Below are positions 44,774 through 53,538 of a stretch of DNA of 64,000 bases, piece after piece (the stretch's first letter is position 1; each line of letters begins with the position of its first letter). The stretch lies in contig NZ_BMBA01000003.1 in the NCBI RefSeq assembly GCF_017312485.1, forward strand, positions 316,921-380,920, given 5' to 3'. The notes under the pieces were generated by a model. That model searched no databases and was not told the DNA's origin. It worked only from the letters and a program-made list of their open reading frames with translations. The DNA comes from Clostridium zeae. Its GTDB lineage: Bacteria; Bacillota; Clostridia; Clostridiales; Clostridiaceae. Made by a program: the position numbers and the translations under genes.

Positions 44774-45079
44774 TTACTTATCTTTCTTATTTAATCTTTC
44801 TAAGACCGTGTTATATCCGTCACTACCATAATTCAAACATCTATTAACCCTACTTATAGTAGCAGTACTAGCTCCAGTATCATTTGCTATTTCAGTATAT
44901 GTTTTCTTTTCTTTAAGCATAGTTGCTACTTGTAATCTCTGCACTAAAGCTTTTATTTCATTTATTGTAGCTACATCTTCAAAAAATCTATAGCACTCTT
45001 CCGTATTTTCTAAACTTAATATAGCTTTAAAAAAATAATCCATATCATCACTTTTTAGCTTTGATTCATAATTGCTCAT
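44774..45079 (-). CDS. yerC: YerC/YecD-family TrpR-like regulator
   Basis: A 101-residue protein of the TrpR/YerC/YecD family, all-helical with a helix-turn-helix in YTEIANDTGASTATISRVNR. LLSLENTEECYRFFEDVAT-like start and RCLNYGSDGYNTVLER end are characteristic. It is a probable DNA-binding repressor with unknown target. AGGTGA precedes the ATG. Divergent from the amino-acid transporter genes, which could be a target by position only. Confidence 0.88.
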   Translation of the reverse strand: MSNYESKLKSDDMDYFFKAILSLENTEECYRFFEDVATINEIKALVQRLQVATMLKEKKTYTEIANDTGASTATISRVNRCLNYGSDGYNTVLERLNKKDK

Positions 45080-45167
45080 GTAATCACCTCACATCAGTAT
45101 TTTAACACCTTATACTTAACTTTACCATATGTTTTAGCAATTGGTTATATTTTTATTCATTTATCAC

Positions 45168-45196
45168 TTTACAACTTTATTATATTAAAGTATAAT
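45168..45196 (+). promoter_or_regulatory. Sigma-A promoter of the amino-acid uptake genes
   Basis: TTTACA (45168-45173), 17 bases, TATAAT (45191-45196). Confidence 0.7.
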
Positions 45197-45228
45197 ATGA
45201 TTATCAGGTACTCAGGAGGATGTTAATT

Positions 45229-46020
45229 ATGAATAAAATTGTTAAGAGATTATTATCAGTTGTAGCTATTACAACTATTTCATTATCATTAATAAGTTGC
45301 GGACAAACTAAGAAAGATTCTAATGCTAATTCGAATACTATAGTAGTTGGACTGGATGATTCTTTTCCACCAATGGGCTTTAAAAACAGCAAAGGTGAAC
45401 TTCAAGGTTTTGATATAGATATGGCAAAAGAGATAGCAAAACGTACAAATAAAGAAATAAAATTTATGCCTTATAATTGGGATGGTATCATACCAGGTAT
45501 AAAGCAAAAGAAATTTGATGTAATAATTTCCGCAATGAGCGTAACACCAGAAAGAGAAAAAGAAATTGCTTTTTCAACTCCATACTTAAATGAAAGACAA
45601 GTAGTTGTAGTGAAGAAGGACAATACTTCTATAACTTCACCAGATGACCTTAAAGGTAAAACAGTTGGAGTACAAAAAGGTAGTACAAGTGAAGATGCTA
45701 TAAAAGATACAAAGGCTACTTTTAAAGATACAAAGTTATATGATGAAAACATTGCCGCTCTTCAAGACTTACAAATAGGTCGTATAGATGCAGTTGTAGT
45801 AGATGAATTAGTTGCAAGATATTATATAAAAGAAAAAGCTGACACTTACAAGGTTTTAGATAAATCAGTTGCTACAGAGCCTATAGCTATAGGACTTAGA
45901 CAAGAAGATAAAGATCTTAAAGCTACTTTTGATAAAGTAATAAAAGAAATGCAAGAAGATGGAACTCTTGCAAAGATATCAAAAACTTGGTTTGGTGAAG
46001 ATATTACATCTTCAAAATAA
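45229..46020 (+). CDS. Amino-acid ABC transporter substrate-binding lipoprotein
   Basis: A 263-residue periplasmic-binding-protein-fold lipoprotein (family 3 solute-binding). The signal peptide ends at LISCGQ with the lipidated Cys. Landmarks: VVGLDDSFPPMGFKNSKGEL, QGFDIDMAKEIAKR, DVIISAMSVTPEREKEIAFS and GRIDAVVVDE. It probably binds a polar or basic amino acid. I start it at the ATG at 45229 with GGAGG 8 bases upstream; the ATG at 45220 overlaps that site. It is followed by its permease, but no ATPase gene is adjacent. Confidence 0.92.
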   Translation: MNKIVKRLLSVVAITTISLSLISCGQTKKDSNANSNTIVVGLDDSFPPMGFKNSKGELQGFDIDMAKEIAKRTNKEIKFMPYNWDGIIPGIKQKKFDVIISAMSVTPEREKEIAFSTPYLNERQVVVVKKDNTSITSPDDLKGKTVGVQKGSTSEDAIKDTKATFKDTKLYDENIAALQDLQIGRIDAVVVDELVARYYIKEKADTYKVLDKSVATEPIAIGLRQEDKDLKATFDKVIKEMQEDGTLAKISKTWFGEDITSSK

Positions 46021-46051
46021 TTTATATCATTTACAGAAAGGTTGTTTTTTT

Positions 46052-46705
46052 ATGAAGGTCGAAATCATTTCAACATACCTTCCCATATTATTGGAGGGTT
46101 GTTTAAGAACAATAGAACTTACCGTTATATCAATTTTATGTGGACTATTATTAGCTTTCATAGTTGTTTTAATGAAGCTTTCAAAGAATAAAGTACTAAA
46201 ATCAATAGGAACATTCTATACTTGGTTCTTTAGAGGAATTCCCTTAATGATTCTACTTTTCATAATCTATTTCGGACTTCCAGAAGTAAATATAACCCTT
46301 ACTTCATTTGAAGCAGCTATATTAGGACTAAGTATAAATATATCTGCATATGTAGCCGAAGCTATAAGAGGCGCTATGTTATCAGTAAACAAAAATCAAT
46401 GGGAAGCTGCACAAACAGAAGGACTTAATTTTATACAAACAGTATTTTATATAATACTTCCACAAAGTTTAGGTCGTATGCTTCCAGCTGTTGCAAATGA
46501 ATTTATAGCATTGCTTAAAGATACAGCTTTAGTATCAACTATAGCCATGACAGATTTGATGAACAACGCTCAGCATATGGCAAATGTATCTTTTAGACCT
46601 TTAGAAATATTTTTCATGGCATCTATAATGTATCTTATAATGACAACATTCTTTACTACAGGTTTCAAGTTTGTTGAGAAAAAATTTGCCCTAGCAGATT
46701 TATAA
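46052..46705 (+). CDS. Amino-acid ABC transporter permease
   Basis: A 217-residue HisM/GlnP-type permease with about five membrane segments: ILLEGCLRTIELTVISILCG, GTFYTWFFRGIPLMILLFII and the EAA loop EAAQTEGLNFIQTVFYIILP. The start at 46052 (MKVEIISTYL) has GAAAGG upstream; the longer reading from 45959 overlaps the preceding gene. Co-transcribed with the binding protein; the transcript ends at the terminator 46709-46741. A shared ATPase from elsewhere must power it. Confidence 0.9.
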   Translation: MKVEIISTYLPILLEGCLRTIELTVISILCGLLLAFIVVLMKLSKNKVLKSIGTFYTWFFRGIPLMILLFIIYFGLPEVNITLTSFEAAILGLSINISAYVAEAIRGAMLSVNKNQWEAAQTEGLNFIQTVFYIILPQSLGRMLPAVANEFIALLKDTALVSTIAMTDLMNNAQHMANVSFRPLEIFFMASIMYLIMTTFFTTGFKFVEKKFALADL

Positions 46706-46708
46706 TAT

Positions 46709-46741
46709 AAAAAAACTGAAGTGTTTTTCTTCAGTTTTTTT
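46709..46741. terminator. Bidirectional terminator beside repeat A2
   Basis: AAAAAACTGAAG and CTTCAGTTTTTT pair over 7 nt, with long T runs on both strands. On the minus strand it follows the 44-nt repeat at 46786-46743 directly. Confidence 0.9.
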
Positions 46742-46742
46742 G

Positions 46743-46786
46743 CGCATCCGCCTTTCCGAATGTATATGAGGAAAATCTGGCATGCG
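46743..46786 (-). repeat. 44-nt hairpin repeat, family A, copy 2
   Basis: On the minus strand it matches 8045-8088 at 41 of 44 positions, same length, same stems (outer pairing here CGCAT/ATGCG, then GCC/GGC, TTTCC/GGAAA). The next bases, an A7 tract then CT, are also shared, and both copies run into a CTGAAG/CTTCAG terminator. Confidence 0.8.
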
Positions 46787-46812
46787 ACACATTCTTCAAT
46801 AAAAACCTTAAT

Positions 46813-47157
46813 CTAGAAATTTTCTCCGTTCCAGCCCCAATTATTCACTTCTTCATATTTTACATATATTGATTCTTTACCAATTGAAAGCTCTTCGTTA
46901 TAAAGCTCACATATTGCCTTTGTAAGCTTACTTAAAGCTTCTTTAGATGTACTTCCAAATATTTTCACTTCTATAAAAGCTCCATATTCTAATTTATCCC
47001 CTTTAAAATATAACGGATATTCATCTTGGAAGCCTACCATTAACCACTGTTCACTCTTTCCAGGGATTAATTCTATCAGTTTCCCTAGTTCATCCTTTAA
47101 TTTATTCTTTTTCTCTTCAGTTAACTTTACAGTTACTTTTGAATCAATAAATGGCAT
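46813..47157 (-). CDS. MIF/4-oxalocrotonate tautomerase-superfamily protein
   Basis: A 114-residue tautomerase-fold protein. After Met removal Pro becomes the N-terminal residue (MPFIDSKVTVKL), the catalytic base of this superfamily. LGKLIELIPGKSEQWLMVGF and AICELYNEEL match the phenylpyruvate tautomerase/MIF type. Substrate unknown. GGGAGG lies 7 bases before the ATG at 47157; the longer reading to 47172 would bury the Pro. It follows the 39-residue protein on the same strand, behind a terminator. Confidence 0.85.
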   Translation of the reverse strand: MPFIDSKVTVKLTEEKKNKLKDELGKLIELIPGKSEQWLMVGFQDEYPLYFKGDKLEYGAFIEVKIFGSTSKEALSKLTKAICELYNEELSIGKESIYVKYEEVNNWGWNGENF

Positions 47158-47209
47158 TATAAATCCTCCCATAAAAAATCATGATCGAGAAATAAACTTT
47201 CCCATATAA

Positions 47210-47233
47210 AAATGCAGGATAACTCCTGCATTT
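47210..47233 (-). terminator. Terminator of the 39-residue membrane protein gene
   Basis: AAATGCAGGA and TCCTGCATTT pair over TAAC; the minus strand continues TTTATATGGG. Confidence 0.8.
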
Positions 47234-47245
47234 ATGTATATTTTT

Positions 47246-47365
47246 TTATTTATTATTGTTCTTCATTTCCTCATGCTTAAACTGCTCGCTTTTTACAGTA
47301 ACATAAACTCCAACAATCGCAAATGCAGCAAGGAAAAAAATAACCACTGTAGTCATAAGATCCAT
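47246..47365 (-). CDS. 39-residue single-span membrane protein
   Basis: A short ORF: MDLMTTVVIFFLAAFAIVGV, then a few more hydrophobic residues and a charged tail KSEQFKHEEMKNNNK. AAGGAGGTG lies about 6 bases before the ATG and a terminator follows 13 bases after the stop, strong signs of translation. One membrane segment with a positively charged cytoplasmic tail. No family recognised; small membrane proteins of this kind often modulate a transporter or kinase, but nothing here shows which. Confidence 0.72.
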   Translation of the reverse strand: MDLMTTVVIFFLAAFAIVGVYVTVKSEQFKHEEMKNNNK

Positions 47366-47539
47366 TCTGCTCACCTCCTTAATTCTACCAAATAAACTAA
47401 ACTTTAAATCTTCACCCATTCTCATTACTTATCAGCACAATATCAATAGTTATATTTTATCACAAAATTCGAAATCATTACATCTTGTTATTAAAGTTAA
47501 AGATTAAATTATATTTTATATATTTTTAAATTATCTCTT

Positions 47540-48373
47540 CTATTGCTCGTTATCATGATCCCCTGAAGGATTGGTCATAGCATTTAAGCCAATGGATTGT
47601 AGCTTATCATACACAACTTTAGTTGGCACTAACCATACCTCACCGGTTCCTTTATAGACATTAAGAAAACCTTCTCCACTTGTTGCTGAACCAATGATTG
47701 ACTTTGAAGACTTTTCTACTGTAAACTCTATCCCGCCTGTTCTTAATATAGCAAAGTTTCCGTCAACCTTCAATGTATCATTTGAGAGCCTACATTTAAA
47801 TATTTCATTTTCAGGAACCGGTATTTCAACAACTACAATTCCACTACCACTTATCTTTGTTTGAAATAACCCTTCATTGCCTAATAACATTGAAGATATC
47901 GACTTCTGCATAGCTGAACCTATTTCTACAGTATCTTCACAAGCATAAAATATGCCATCATCAACAATTACCTCTTCATTTTCCAATTCTAATAAAGCAT
48001 AGTGTCCAAATGAAGGTTCTAAAAATATTTCTCCATTCCCCTCATATCTAGGCTTGAATATAGTTTCTCCTGTAAGCTTACTATTAATAAGCTTTTTACC
48101 AAAGCCTAAAACTCCACCTACTTTATTTTGAAGTTCGATATCTCCCTTTAGGTAACTTAACGCCCCAGATTCAAGTTTGACAGCACTATCTTCAAGTATT
48201 ATTCTAATTTGCTTAAGTTTTATTCCAGCATCCTTCATAAACTTAAATTTTATAGCTGAATCTACATCATTGCCTCCAGTTAACTCATCGAACTCTAATA
48301 CTTGAAAAACTGAATCTCCTGTCATTTCAGCTAATTTTGTAAGCTTATTTGTTATGTTTAGTGAAGTTCTCAT
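47540..48373 (-). CDS. AIM24/TIGR00266-family beta-barrel protein
   Basis: A 277-residue protein of the AIM24 (DUF124) family, built of beta-strands: LKQIRIILEDSAVKLESGAL, GNGEIFLEPSFGHYALLEL, SGSGIVVVEIPVPENE and GSATSGEGFLNVYKGTGEVW. Homologues exist across bacteria and in mitochondria, with no settled biochemical role. AAGGAGGG precedes the ATG. Apparently monocistronic. Confidence 0.82.
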   Translation of the reverse strand: MRTSLNITNKLTKLAEMTGDSVFQVLEFDELTGGNDVDSAIKFKFMKDAGIKLKQIRIILEDSAVKLESGALSYLKGDIELQNKVGGVLGFGKKLINSKLTGETIFKPRYEGNGEIFLEPSFGHYALLELENEEVIVDDGIFYACEDTVEIGSAMQKSISSMLLGNEGLFQTKISGSGIVVVEIPVPENEIFKCRLSNDTLKVDGNFAILRTGGIEFTVEKSSKSIIGSATSGEGFLNVYKGTGEVWLVPTKVVYDKLQSIGLNAMTNPSGDHDNEQ

Positions 48374-48569
48374 TATTTTCCCTCCTTACACCACATCTAA
48401 TTTTTAAGTTACATATATAAAACAGTGAATAGCTGCTCACAAAACAACTAATTTATCCAATTAAAAATATAATACCATAAATTTCAAGAAATATGTATAT
48501 GAAAAAAGCACTATAAACTTCTAAATTATCTAGAACTTTATAGTACTTATAAAAATCTCTGTTTATATA

Positions 48570-49640
48570 TTATTTATATTCCTTTGCAACTTCTTCACCA
48601 CTTAGTACTCTTATAGTTCCTTGAGCAAGGGCTAGAAGTTCATCTTCTCCTGGGTAAACTACAACTGGAGCTATCCAATCTACATTGCTTGTTATTGTAT
48701 TTGTAACTACTTTGCCATATGCTATACCACCAGTAAGTATTATAGCATCTACCTTACCTTTAAGTACAACAGCATATTCACCGATAGCTTTTGAAACTTG
48801 ATACATGAATGCATCATAAACTAATTTTGCTTCCGCGTTTCCTTCAGCTGCTAACTTTTCTACATCTCTTGCATCATTTGTATTTAAATAAGCAACGAAT
48901 CCACCTTTACCAACAATCTTCTTGTATATTTCATCTTGTGAGTATTTGCCGCTAAAGCACATTTTTACTAGATCACCAGATGGTACTGATCCTGATCTTT
49001 CAGGTGAAAATGCACCTTCTCCATCTAATGCATTGTTCACATCAATAATCTTACCATTCTTATGAGCGCCTACTGAAACTCCTCCGCCCATATGAACAAC
49101 TACTAAATTTACGTCCTCGTATGCTTTTCCATTTTCTTTTGCGTATCTCTTAGCAACCGCCTTTTGATTTAAGGCATGGAATATACTTTTTCTAGGAAGT
49201 TCTGGAACTCCTGAAGGTCTTGCAACATCTTGTAATTCATCAACAACAACTGGATCCACTATGAATGCTGGCTTTCCTATTTCACTTGCTATTTCATTAG
49301 CTATTATTCCTCCAAGATTTGAAGCATGTTGCCCTTGAGCACCGTTCTTTAAATCTTCAAGCATAACTTCATTAACTGCATAAGTTCCACCAGCTATAGG
49401 CTTTAGCATTCCACCTCTGCCTACTACAGCATCTAGCGTGCTTACATCAAAATTCTTTTCTTTTAATACATTTAGAATTACATCTTTTCTAAATTGAAAT
49501 TGATCATAAATTGTAGCATAAGCATTTATTTCTTCAGATGAATGTCTAAGTGTTTCTACGATTAATTCTTTTTCATCTTCATAAACACCTATTTTTGTGG
49601 AAGTTGAACCTGGATTAATAATTAAAATTTTGTAAGCCAT
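48570..49640 (-). CDS. buk: Butyrate kinase
   Basis: A 356-residue acetate/propionate-kinase-family enzyme that makes ATP from butyryl phosphate, the last step of butyrate fermentation. N-terminal [40 protein letters not shown] and [17 protein letters not shown] with [12 protein letters not shown] are butyrate kinase features. It follows ptb by 72 bases on the same strand. AAGGAGGAG precedes the ATG. Confidence 0.96.
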   Translation of the reverse strand: MAYKILIINPGSTSTKIGVYEDEKELIVETLRHSSEEINAYATIYDQFQFRKDVILNVLKEKNFDVSTLDAVVGRGGMLKPIAGGTYAVNEVMLEDLKNGAQGQHASNLGGIIANEIASEIGKPAFIVDPVVVDELQDVARPSGVPELPRKSIFHALNQKAVAKRYAKENGKAYEDVNLVVVHMGGGVSVGAHKNGKIIDVNNALDGEGAFSPERSGSVPSGDLVKMCFSGKYSQDEIYKKIVGKGGFVAYLNTNDARDVEKLAAEGNAEAKLVYDAFMYQVSKAIGEYAVVLKGKVDAIILTGGIAYGKVVTNTITSNVDWIAPVVVYPGEDELLALAQGTIRVLSGEEVAKEYK

Positions 49641-49712
49641 TATTTTTCTCCTCCTTGAAGAATATCCTATGAAAATAAGTATAATTAAACTATAGATAAT
49701 ATTTCAAAAATA

Positions 49713-50618
49713 TTATTTAGTGTTAGCTACTAATGCTGCTAAAGCAATTGAGTTTACCTTTGTTTCGAAACTATCTGCTCTTGAAGTTAGTATAACCGGA
49801 GCTGCAGTACCAACTAGTATTCCACCATTTCTAGATTTTGATGTCATAGTTAAACATTTATACATAACATTTGCAGTTTCAATGTTTGGTAGCAAGAATA
49901 TGTCTGCTTTTCCTGCAACAGGACCAGTAACATTTTTGTGATGTGCAGCTTCTTCTGATAATGCATTATCAAAAGCAAGAGGTCCATCTACTATACAACC
50001 CTTTATTTGTCCTCTATCATTCATTTTTGCAAGTAGTGCCGCATCTATTGTAGCAGGCATATCAGGATTAACTACTTCTACAGCGCAAATTGGTGCAACC
50101 TTTGGTAATTTTAATCCACAAGCATGAGCAACTTTAACTGAATTATTTAATATATCTATCTTAGCCTTTAGGTCTGGATATGTATTAAAAGCAGCATCAG
50201 TTAAATATATCAATCTGTCTATTCCTTCAATCTCAAATACAGCTACGTGAGACATAAGCTTACCAGTTCTTAATCCAACTTCTTTATTAAGTACACTTCT
50301 TAAGAAAGTAGCAGTATCAACTAAGCCTTTCATAACCATATCAGCTTTTCCCTTTGCTACTAATTCAACCGCATAAAGAGCTGCTTTCTTAGGATCTGGT
50401 TCATTAATAAGATCATATTCCTTTAAATCCATACCTATTTTATCTGCAAGTTCTCTTATTTTAGCTTGATCTCCAACTAGTATGGCATCAGCTATTCCTC
50501 TTTCTTTTGCTGCTTTAATTGCTTCAAGAACAGGTTCATCTTGTGCTACTGCTACAGATACCTTTTTCTTTGTTACTTCTTTTAGCTTTGATAGTAATTC
50601 ATCAAAATTTTTACTCAT
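49713..50618 (-). CDS. ptb: Phosphate butyryltransferase
   Basis: A 301-residue phosphotransacylase-family enzyme converting butyryl-CoA and phosphate to butyryl phosphate. Landmarks: VAVAQDEPVLEAIKAAKERG, MVMKGLVDTATFLRSVLNKE, ICAVEVVNPDMPATIDAALL and FLLPNIETANVMYKCL. First gene of ptb-buk. The upstream gap 50619-51058 is AT-rich and holds the terminator of the preceding gene; only a weak -35/-10 candidate (TTATGA, 16 bases, TATAAT) is visible near 50850-50880. Confidence 0.96.
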   Translation of the reverse strand: MSKNFDELLSKLKEVTKKKVSVAVAQDEPVLEAIKAAKERGIADAILVGDQAKIRELADKIGMDLKEYDLINEPDPKKAALYAVELVAKGKADMVMKGLVDTATFLRSVLNKEVGLRTGKLMSHVAVFEIEGIDRLIYLTDAAFNTYPDLKAKIDILNNSVKVAHACGLKLPKVAPICAVEVVNPDMPATIDAALLAKMNDRGQIKGCIVDGPLAFDNALSEEAAHHKNVTGPVAGKADIFLLPNIETANVMYKCLTMTSKSRNGGILVGTAAPVILTSRADSFETKVNSIALAALVANTK

Positions 50619-51003
50619 TTATTCCTGCACCTCTTCTTATTTTTTAGTTTGACATAATAGCCATTCTACTTCATAAGCTTATGCAATTTAACGCCATCGC
50701 ATAAGTTAAAAAAGCTATATTTTTTGTTAATTTTATAACAAATTAGTTTATAAAAATTATATACTAGTTAAAAATAAACTGAATTTATGTTTCAATATTT
50801 TGAACATAATGTAATTATATCACTTTTAAACTGTATATAAATAAATATTATATAAAATTAATATTTTGTCATAATCTCTGAAATTGAGTGTATATGCAAC
50901 AAAATGGACTAGCTATTCTTATATGACTAGTTAATTGATATTTAAAAACTTCCAAGTAGGATATATATTTATCAAAAATATCCTTTATCAACATTTTAAC
51001 AAA

Positions 51004-51026
51004 AAAAACTTCTAAAATAGAAGTTT
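51004..51026 (-). terminator. Terminator of the small siroheme reductase gene
   Basis: AAAACTTCT and AGAAGTTTT pair over 5 nt, followed by TTTTTTTG on the minus strand. Confidence 0.75.
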
Positions 51027-51058
51027 TCTGAAAATTTATAGAAATTTTTTTTGTTTTT

Positions 51059-51730
51059 TTATTTATTATATATCTGTTCAACACCGCTTTTAAAACTTTC
51101 AATGGATATTCTCTCAATAAAGTCACCTAACTTTTCACCAAATTCAGCTTCTTTATTATAGAACTCGTATATAGCTTCTACCATATTATAAGCTTCATCA
51201 TCTGAAAGTTTTTCTGCTATTATATGCGGTAATTTAGGGTAAAATCCAGCACTTCCACCTGCAGTAACAATATAGCCTTCTTTGTCTCCAACAACAGCAA
51301 TGTCTTTCGAATATGCACTAGTACAAGAATTTCTGCAGCCTACAACAGCTATCTTAGTTCTGTTTGGCGCCGCTGCTGCATAAAATCTTTTCTCTATTTT
51401 CATTCCAAGCTTTAGCGAATTCTGCTTAGCTCTCTTACAAAAAGACGCTGGACACAGCTCAACATTTTTTACTGAGTAGGCAGATACTACCCCTGGCTCC
51501 ATACCGAGTTCTTGCCAAGCATTTTCAACATCTTCTGCTTTTATTCCAAGTATTGCAATTCTTTGACCGGAAGTTATCTTTATTACACCATTATATTTTT
51601 TAGCTACTTCAGCAAATTTAACAAGATCCTCTGGTTTTATAAACCCACCAGGAATTCTAGGAGTAATTCCATAGGTTCTGTTTTCATTCCTTACCTTTTG
51701 AAGAGTTGCATATTTAGGTTGTTGAATCAT
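51059..51730 (-). CDS. Single-module siroheme nitrite/sulfite reductase-like protein
   Basis: A 223-residue protein with one ferredoxin-like half-domain (RIPGGFIKPEDLVKFAEVAK, then KITSGQRIAILGI) and the Fe-S/siroheme half with cysteines in CPASFCKRA and VGCRNSCTSA. Full reductases have two such modules; this is the compact form seen in many anaerobes. Fe-S spacing at the first pair is C-x4-C rather than C-x5-C. It likely binds siroheme; the substrate is unproven. It follows the FAD oxidoreductase by 15 bases, suggesting the two work together. Confidence 0.8.
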   Translation of the reverse strand: MIQQPKYATLQKVRNENRTYGITPRIPGGFIKPEDLVKFAEVAKKYNGVIKITSGQRIAILGIKAEDVENAWQELGMEPGVVSAYSVKNVELCPASFCKRAKQNSLKLGMKIEKRFYAAAAPNRTKIAVVGCRNSCTSAYSKDIAVVGDKEGYIVTAGGSAGFYPKLPHIIAEKLSDDEAYNMVEAIYEFYNKEAEFGEKLGDFIERISIESFKSGVEQIYNK

Positions 51731-51745
51731 AATTATTCCCCCATC

Positions 51746-53353
51746 TTATTTATTATTAAATGGACAAAATTCTTTTATTATACTCTCAGCTACCTTTAAT
51801 CCATCTACTGCAGCTGATACTATACCTCCAGCAAAACCAGCACCTTCTCCTGCAGGATATAAACCTTCAAGCGATATACTCTGTAAGCTTTCAGTTCTCT
51901 CTATTCTAACCGGAGCTGAGGTTCTTGTTTCTATTCCAGTCATTACAGCACTGCTGTCAGCAAAGCCTTTAATTTTTTTATCGAAATTTACAAGCCCATC
52001 CTTAAGAGCTTCTGTAACATATATCGGTAAACATTCCTTAAGCTGAACAAATTCGTAACCTGTCTTATATGAAGGAGTAACGTTTCCAATCTTAGTACTT
52101 ATCCTGTCATTTAAAAAGTCTCCTACAAGCTGCACTGGAGCGACATAATTTCCCCCACCAATTTTATAGGCTAATTCTTCATAATGCCTTTGAAACTCCA
52201 TACCAGCTAGTGGTGAATTATCTTTGAAATCCTTTGGACCTACTGTTACTACTATTGCTGAGTTAGCATTTTCTTTATCTCTTGCATGATAACTCATCCC
52301 ATTTACTACTAGCCTTTTCTCCTCTGATGACGCTGCTACAACCTCACCACCAGGACACATACAAAAAGAATAGACAGATCTATCTATCTTATCACTTGAA
52401 TGTGTAAGTCTATAATCTGCGGCTCTTAGTCTTGGATGTCCAGTATACTTTCCATATTGATTTAAATCTATCAATGATTGAGGATGCTCTATTCTTACAC
52501 CTATTGCAAAAGGCTTTTGAGCCATTGCTATCCCTAAAGCATTAAGCATCTCATATGTATCTCTTGAACTATGTCCTATTGCCATTATTATGTTTTCACA
52601 AGGTACTTCATTACCATTAACTATAATAGCTCTTACCTTACCATCTTTTTGAATTATATTTTCAAGTTTTGATGAAAAATGAATTTCACCACCAAGAGCT
52701 TTTATTTGTTCTCTTATATTTCTTACAACCGTCTTTAATATATCTGTTCCTACATGCGGTTTCCCCATATAAGCTATTTCTTGAGGTGCACCTGCTTTTA
52801 TTAATTCATCAATTACAAAGTCACATCTTCTATCCTTAATTCTTGTAGTAAGTTTACCATCAGAAAATGCTCCTGCTCCACCTTCTCCAAACTGAACATT
52901 TGATTCTGTATTAAGTTCTCCAGTAGCCCAAAATCTCTCCACAGTTTCTGTTCTTTTATCCACAGCCTCTCCTCTTTCAAAAACCAGTGGCTTATAACCA
53001 TTCTTAGCTAAAAGAAGCGCTGCAAACAATCCAGCTGGTCCCATTCCAATAACAACTGGTCTGCTTTTCATAAGCTTGTTTCCATGTACTATCTCCTCAG
53101 CAGAAGTATACTCTTCAAACTTAACATCCTTGTCGTTTATCCTATTTAATACTGACTTCTCGTTTTTATGTTGAAAATCAACACAATAATTAAACTTAAT
53201 TATATCTTTTTTTCTTGCATCAATAGATTCTTTTATTATCCTAAAGTTTTCTATCTCATCTTTAGAAATCTTTAATTTTTTTGCTATTTTATTTTTAAGT
53301 AATGAGATATCTTCATTTATATCAAGTATTATATTATTTATCCTTATAGGCAT
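51746..53353 (-). CDS. FAD-dependent oxidoreductase, COG2509 type
   Basis: A 535-residue flavoprotein. The first 90 residues (KLKISKDEIENFRIIKESID) form a small N-terminal domain; the dinucleotide fold begins PVVIGMGPAGLFAALLLAKN, with GAFSDGKLTTRIKD and a C-terminal GLYPAGEGAGFAGGIVSAA. Homologues are annotated as uncharacterised FAD-dependent dehydrogenases. AATGGAGGT lies 7 bases before the ATG at 53353; the reading to 53401 is unlikely. A role as electron donor to the adjacent siroheme protein is possible and untested. Confidence 0.85.
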   Translation of the reverse strand: MPIRINNIILDINEDISLLKNKIAKKLKISKDEIENFRIIKESIDARKKDIIKFNYCVDFQHKNEKSVLNRINDKDVKFEEYTSAEEIVHGNKLMKSRPVVIGMGPAGLFAALLLAKNGYKPLVFERGEAVDKRTETVERFWATGELNTESNVQFGEGGAGAFSDGKLTTRIKDRRCDFVIDELIKAGAPQEIAYMGKPHVGTDILKTVVRNIREQIKALGGEIHFSSKLENIIQKDGKVRAIIVNGNEVPCENIIMAIGHSSRDTYEMLNALGIAMAQKPFAIGVRIEHPQSLIDLNQYGKYTGHPRLRAADYRLTHSSDKIDRSVYSFCMCPGGEVVAASSEEKRLVVNGMSYHARDKENANSAIVVTVGPKDFKDNSPLAGMEFQRHYEELAYKIGGGNYVAPVQLVGDFLNDRISTKIGNVTPSYKTGYEFVQLKECLPIYVTEALKDGLVNFDKKIKGFADSSAVMTGIETRTSAPVRIERTESLQSISLEGLYPAGEGAGFAGGIVSAAVDGLKVAESIIKEFCPFNNK

Positions 53354-53444
53354 GTATTTTACCTCCATTAACATAAGGTCTTTGACTATTAATTTTAACA
53401 AAGGATTAGAACAATATCAACTGGTGTTTTATTGATATAAAAAA

Positions 53445-53493
53445 GAAGCTCATAAGTCTGTAAATTATATAAATATACAGGCTTATGAGCTTC
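53445..53493 (-). terminator. Terminator of cdaA-cdaR
   Basis: GAAGCTCATAAGTCTGTA (53445-53462) pairs with TACAGGCTTATGAGCTTC (53476-53493), one wobble, followed by TTTTTTAT on the minus strand. Confidence 0.88.
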
Positions 53494-53538
53494 CTTATAA
53501 TTTTTAAAAACATATTCATATCAGAGTAAAAACCTTCA

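Noticed and set aside
50850-50885. Promoter for ptb-buk
   Set aside because: The only TATAAT is paired with a poor -35 (TTATGA, 16 bases) in extremely AT-rich DNA; not distinguishable from background.
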